The position numbers and the translations under genes were made by a program. The notes under the pieces are model-generated. The model did no database searches. It saw only the letters and a program-made list of their open reading frames with translations, and was not told where the DNA came from. From Bacteroidales bacterium (GTDB taxonomy: Bacteria > Bacteroidota > Bacteroidia > Bacteroidales > VadinHA17), in contig JALOMK010000079.1 of assembly GCA_025455505.1 (NCBI GenBank), forward strand, positions 1 to 8,493: a stretch of 8,493 nt of DNA, given 5' to 3'. Shown in pieces: positions 5,858 through 8,493 of this stretch (position 1 is the stretch's first letter; each line of letters opens with the position of its first letter).

Positions 5858-5888
5858 TTTAGCATCACCCCGGAATTTCATATCTTTG
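5858..5888 (+). promoter_or_regulatory. Possible promoter for the zinc-ribbon gene
   Basis: TATCTTTG at 5881-5888 matches TAnnTTTG and is identical to the octamer at 335-342. The -33 region is weak (TTTA at 5858-5861, spacing 19). Predicted transcription starts about 15 nt before the ATG at 5908, so the leader would be short. Confidence 0.4.
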
Positions 5889-5907
5889 ACGCCGTGAACA
5901 GCTGATT

Positions 5908-6342
5908 ATGGGAAAGATATTCAAGGATGACATATCCGGTCCGGAGCTTGAAAGGCTATTTTCCGATGATGGAAGCTGCTATGAGTTTCTGGCAGGGCTA
6001 AAGTGGGGTAACGGCTTCATATGCCGCAAGTGCGGTAACACAAACAGCTGTCCCGGCAAAACACCTTCATCACGTCGCTGTACAAAGTGCAAATCAGAAG
6101 AATCTGCAGCCGCCGGCACCATTTTTCACAACTGCAAGTTCCCCATCCATAAGGCATTTTACATCGCCTGGAACGTATGCAGGGGCAACACCGCCATTTC
6201 GTCCTGGGAATTTGCCCGCCGGCTGGCTTTGCGCCAGATGACATGCTGGAACTTCAAGACAAAGATCGAAAATGCACTGGAAACAATGGAGAACCTGAGC
6301 GTAACAGAGAAGAAATCGATTGAAAAAATCCTGATGAAATAG
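5908..6342 (+). CDS. Stand-alone IS1595-type transposase zinc-ribbon protein, possible DNA-binding regulator
   Basis: The 144-residue protein has a zinc ribbon with CRKCG (Cys 39, 42) and CTKC (Cys 58, 61). It then has the GTIFHNCKFPIHKAFYIAW and SSWEFARRLALRQMTCWNF segments (about 70-117), which correspond to the N-terminal zinc-ribbon and helix-turn-helix-like part of IS1595/ISXO2 transposases. The DDE catalytic domain that should follow is absent; the protein ends normally after a helical, Lys/Glu-rich tail. No terminal inverted repeats or target-site duplication were seen. Short proteins of this kind are often annotated as transposases although they cannot transpose. Five further cysteines (24, 48, 76, 91, 113) are unusual. 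It is divergent from the peptide operon across 134 nt, a common place for a regulator. A remnant of a decayed element is the alternative. Confidence 0.75.
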   Translation: MGKIFKDDISGPELERLFSDDGSCYEFLAGLKWGNGFICRKCGNTNSCPGKTPSSRRCTKCKSEESAAAGTIFHNCKFPIHKAFYIAWNVCRGNTAISSWEFARRLALRQMTCWNFKTKIENALETMENLSVTEKKSIEKILMK

Positions 6343-6365
6343 TTATAAATAAGTCAGGTACTCAA

Positions 6366-6410
6366 GGTATTCCGTATCAAAATACCGCCCCAAGAAACCC
6401 TGGTTTCTTT
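6366..6410 (+). terminator. Candidate terminator region between convergent genes
   Basis: Two inverted repeats lie in the 67-nt gap after the zinc-ribbon gene. One is GGTATT (6366-6371) with AATACC (6381-6386). The other is AAGAAACC (6392-6399) with GGTTTCTT (6402-6409), spacer CT. The second stem ends in a T-containing arm but has no clean T-run. It may end transcription from either side; strength is uncertain. Confidence 0.35.
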
Positions 6411-6805
6411 CAGGTAACCGATTTTACTATTTCAAATGTTTCGTCTGCAGCAGCCTTCATTACAGCTGCAATGTTTCCCGGCAACTCGGCTGCCATGGCC
6501 CCTGCATTTATAAGCGAAACATATGTATTGCCATCGTCCTTTTCATATACAGAGATCCTGCATGGCATCATTACAGAGATTATTCTCTCGTCGTTAAGCT
6601 CAAGCATCTGCCCGGAATACTTTGGCTTGCATATCTCAATAACCTTGACTGGCCTGACATGCTTGCCGGCTTTGGCCAGCGACTGCTGGAGGTTATGAAC
6701 TGCCGGCATGTTCCATTCATGCTTTTCGGCTTCTGCCGACAGCTTTTCAACTGTGCTGTCGAAGTCAAATCTACTCTTCTGCTCTATTACAATACTGTTA
6801 TTCAT
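6410..6805 (-). CDS. DUF302 family protein
   Basis: The 131-residue protein matches the DUF302 pattern. A segment from WNMPAVHNLQQSLAKAGKHV (31-50) leads into RPVKVIEICKPKYSG (51-65), followed by a second strand pair MMPCRISVYEKDDGNTYVSL (79-98) and a Met-Ala-Pro-Gly-rich helix to the end. Cys 59 and Cys 82 sit in the two conserved strands. The start is ATG 6805; a longer frame from a GTG at 6874 would run back into xylose isomerase. It lies 10 nt after the xylose isomerase stop and may be read from the same transcript, although no functional link is known. DUF302 proteins are small, mostly cytosolic or exported, and their function is unknown. No signal peptide is present here. Confidence 0.85.
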   Translation of the reverse strand: MNNSIVIEQKSRFDFDSTVEKLSAEAEKHEWNMPAVHNLQQSLAKAGKHVRPVKVIEICKPKYSGQMLELNDERIISVMMPCRISVYEKDDGNTYVSLINAGAMAAELPGNIAAVMKAAADETFEIVKSVT

Positions 6806-6815
6806 AATACAGATA

Positions 6816-7964
6816 TTAAACAAGATACATGTTAATAAGCTGTTCGAGCAACTCCTGCTTGCCGCTCCTTGCACCGGGCTCTCCCAGTTCTGAAGCCAGC
6901 TCTCTTAGTTTTTCGAGGGTCAGTTTTCCCTTTTCGTAGTCCTTGCCGGCACCCTTGTCAAAGCTTTTATACCTGTCCTTCTTCATTTTCAGGTAATCGC
7001 TCTCTTTCAATATCTTGTCAGCAATAATCAGAGCCCTTGCAAAAGTGTCCATCCCGCTGATGTGGGCAATGAAAATATCTTCAATATCGGTCGAGTTGCG
7101 ACGTATCTTAGCGTCGAAATTTATCCCCCCGTTAGTAAATCCACCTGCCTGCAGTATGACCATCATAGCTTCGGTGAGCTCGTAAACATTTGTCGGGAAC
7201 TCATCAGTATCCCAGCCGTTCTGGTAGTCGCCCTTGTTTGCATCAATACTGCCCAGGAGCCCTGCATCGGCTGCTACCTGAAGATCGTGCGCAAAGGTAT
7301 GACCTGCCAGGGTGGCATGGTTCACTTCAACATTCAGTTTGAAATCCTTTTCCAGCCCGAAATGCCTCAGGAATCCTATTACGGTAGCCGCATCATAGTC
7401 GTACTGGTGTTTCGTAGGTTCCATCGGTTTGGGTTCAATAAGGTAGGTTCCCTTAAATCCGATTTTGCGCCCGTAGTCACGCGACAGTGAAAGCATCATT
7501 GCAAGGTGCTCGACCTCCCTTTTCATGTCGGTGTTATGAAGGCTCATATAACCCTCACGACCACCCCAGAAAACGTAATTCTGACCACCAAGCTCGACAG
7601 TGGCGGCGATAGCGTTCCTTAGCTGGACTGCAGCATTGGCGACTACCGTAAAATCGGGATTCGTTGCTGCACCGTTCATGTAGCGCGGATGCGAGAACAG
7701 GTTTGCGGTTCCCCACAAAAGACTGACACCCGCCTGCTTCTGCAGCGCCTTCATCACGGGAACAGTCTTCTCAAGCTTTTTCTCGATTTCGAAGACTGAC
7801 CCGCCGCCAACGACATCAGTGTCGTGAAAACAATAAAACTCCGCCCCTATCTTTGAAATAAACTCAAAAGCGGCATCAAGGCGCATTTTTATGCGGTCAT
7901 CTGGTTTTGCAATGCATTGTTTGTGCGGGGCTTCAAGGATATTGAGGCCGGCAGAAAAAAGCAT
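6816..7964 (-). CDS. xylA: Xylose isomerase, N-terminus missing or replaced
   Basis: Xylose isomerase interconverts D-xylose and D-xylulose (and glucose/fructose) in the cytosol using two divalent metals. Diagnostic segments are present in order: EFYCFHD with the catalytic His, [75 protein letters not shown] and [12 protein letters not shown]. The metal ligands in EPKP, EVNH and DANKGD are all intact. The frame from the ATG at 7964 codes for 382 residues, against about 435-440 for Bacteroides-type enzymes. Likeness starts only around residue 20-28 ([11 protein letters not shown]). The first 20 or so residues look unrelated, and roughly 60-75 native N-terminal residues are absent. This agrees with a break near 7887-7905. 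The enzyme would probably not fold properly as it stands. The intact gene may lie elsewhere if this is an assembly join. Confidence 0.88.
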   Translation of the reverse strand: MLFSAGLNILEAPHKQCIAKPDDRIKMRLDAAFEFISKIGAEFYCFHDTDVVGGGSVFEIEKKLEKTVPVMKALQKQAGVSLLWGTANLFSHPRYMNGAATNPDFTVVANAAVQLRNAIAATVELGGQNYVFWGGREGYMSLHNTDMKREVEHLAMMLSLSRDYGRKIGFKGTYLIEPKPMEPTKHQYDYDAATVIGFLRHFGLEKDFKLNVEVNHATLAGHTFAHDLQVAADAGLLGSIDANKGDYQNGWDTDEFPTNVYELTEAMMVILQAGGFTNGGINFDAKIRRNSTDIEDIFIAHISGMDTFARALIIADKILKESDYLKMKKDRYKSFDKGAGKDYEKGKLTLEKLRELASELGEPGARSGKQELLEQLINMYLV

Positions 7965-8493
7965 GTCAAGTGGCTTGCCCTGGCGAATATCTTTCTGGCA
8001 TCCGGAGACAGTGTGCTGTTTCTGGGTTTGCTGATAAGCTTTTTGCAGAACGCGGCGCCGTGTGAGTTCTCGTTTTTTTATCTGACCCTTTTTTCATCGA
8101 CACCCGGCACGCAGTTCCTCACCGTGTCCGGCGCAATATTCGCTACCTCAGTTACCATGTCGTTTTATTATCTGTTTCTGGGCCTGTATGTCAGGGATAA
8201 GTTTGGAAACGGCAAGAATAACAGTATCATGTTTGCAATCTATATTCTTTTTGCCGCAAGAATCATTCTGCTTTTTTATCCGGACAATATCTGGCTTGCC
8301 TCCTGTCTGCCGGAGCATACTCCTAATTACAGCGCCTGGCTGCGTAACGCGCCGTTTTTTCTGTTTGGCATGCTCGCGATAGCTGCTTTAGGCCGCAATA
8401 CGTTTGGAGCAAGGGCCCGTGACGGAAACCCTTCCGGCGCAGCGAGCACAAAACACATGATGATTATCATTGCTGCATTGATATTGTCCTTTG
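7887..8493 (+). CDS. Multi-pass membrane protein, 5' end missing and 3' end outside window
   Basis: A plus-strand frame (codons starting at multiples of three) is open from a stop at 7854-7856 to the right edge. From about 7887 it reads like a genuine membrane protein: [18 protein letters not shown], then [20 protein letters not shown], then a hydrophobic stretch ending in [16 protein letters not shown], then [19 protein letters not shown], then [15 protein letters not shown] and a last segment at the edge ([12 protein letters not shown]). About five to six membrane segments are visible. No in-frame ATG occurs before about 8157, well inside the coding sequence, so the true start is lost. The first codons overlap the truncated xylose isomerase in the opposite direction. 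I do not recognise the family. Confidence 0.6.

Noticed and set aside
5908..6409. Complete IS1595-family insertion sequence
   Set aside because: There is no DDE domain, no terminal inverted repeats and no target duplication that I can see.
6806..6874. Longer start (GTG at 6874) for the DUF302 protein
   Set aside because: The extra 23 residues fall inside the xylose isomerase coding sequence and do not resemble DUF302.
7965..8092. Minus-strand extension of xylose isomerase upstream of the ATG at 7964
   Set aside because: The frame stays open to a TGA near 8095-8097 but shows no xylose isomerase sequence, and the opposite strand reads as a membrane protein there.

Overview
The window looks like the chromosome of an anaerobic or microaerobic member of the Bacteroidota. 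The evidence is indirect. Several intergenic regions carry the Bacteroidota -7 promoter element TAnnTTTG, start codons lack clear Shine-Dalgarno sequences, and the xylose isomerase closely resembles the Bacteroides type. No rRNA, tRNA, CRISPR array or complete insertion sequence was seen.

Layout. Positions 2-298 hold the end of a Prx6/archaeal-type peroxiredoxin, closed by a very good intrinsic terminator at 320-354. A promoter-like sequence is embedded in that hairpin. It precedes a three-gene plus-strand run: a class I methyltransferase (372-989), an OsmC-like protein (1038-1421) and a NifX/NifB-type protein with a His/Cys-rich tail (1433-1828). Facing it is a tight five-gene minus-strand operon (5773 down to 1907): an ArsM-like methyltransferase, a thioredoxin lipoprotein, a 32-residue Cys-containing peptide, a radical SAM/SPASM enzyme, and a thioredoxin-thioredoxin reductase fusion. 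Divergent from this operon is a small stand-alone zinc-ribbon protein related to the N-terminus of IS1595 transposases (5908-6342). Next come a DUF302 protein (6410-6805) and a xylose isomerase (6816-7964), both on the minus strand. A plus-strand multi-pass membrane protein runs off the right edge.

The most interesting element is the minus-strand operon. The peptide gene (4525-4623) is short enough to be skipped by ordinary gene calling. It lies 10 nt after the thioredoxin stop and 4 nt before the radical SAM start, and the radical SAM stop is 4 nt before the reductase start. A Cys-rich small peptide, a SPASM maturase with an apparent N-terminal recognition-like domain, a methyltransferase and two thioredoxin-fold proteins make a plausible RiPP or thiol-peptide pathway: precursor, radical modification, possible methylation, and thiol redox control. 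This function is inferred; only the gene arrangement and motifs are seen.

At the right end, xylose isomerase lacks roughly its first 60-75 residues. A head-to-head membrane-protein frame also lacks a start, and the two meet near 7887-7905. This suggests a rearrangement or an assembly join there.
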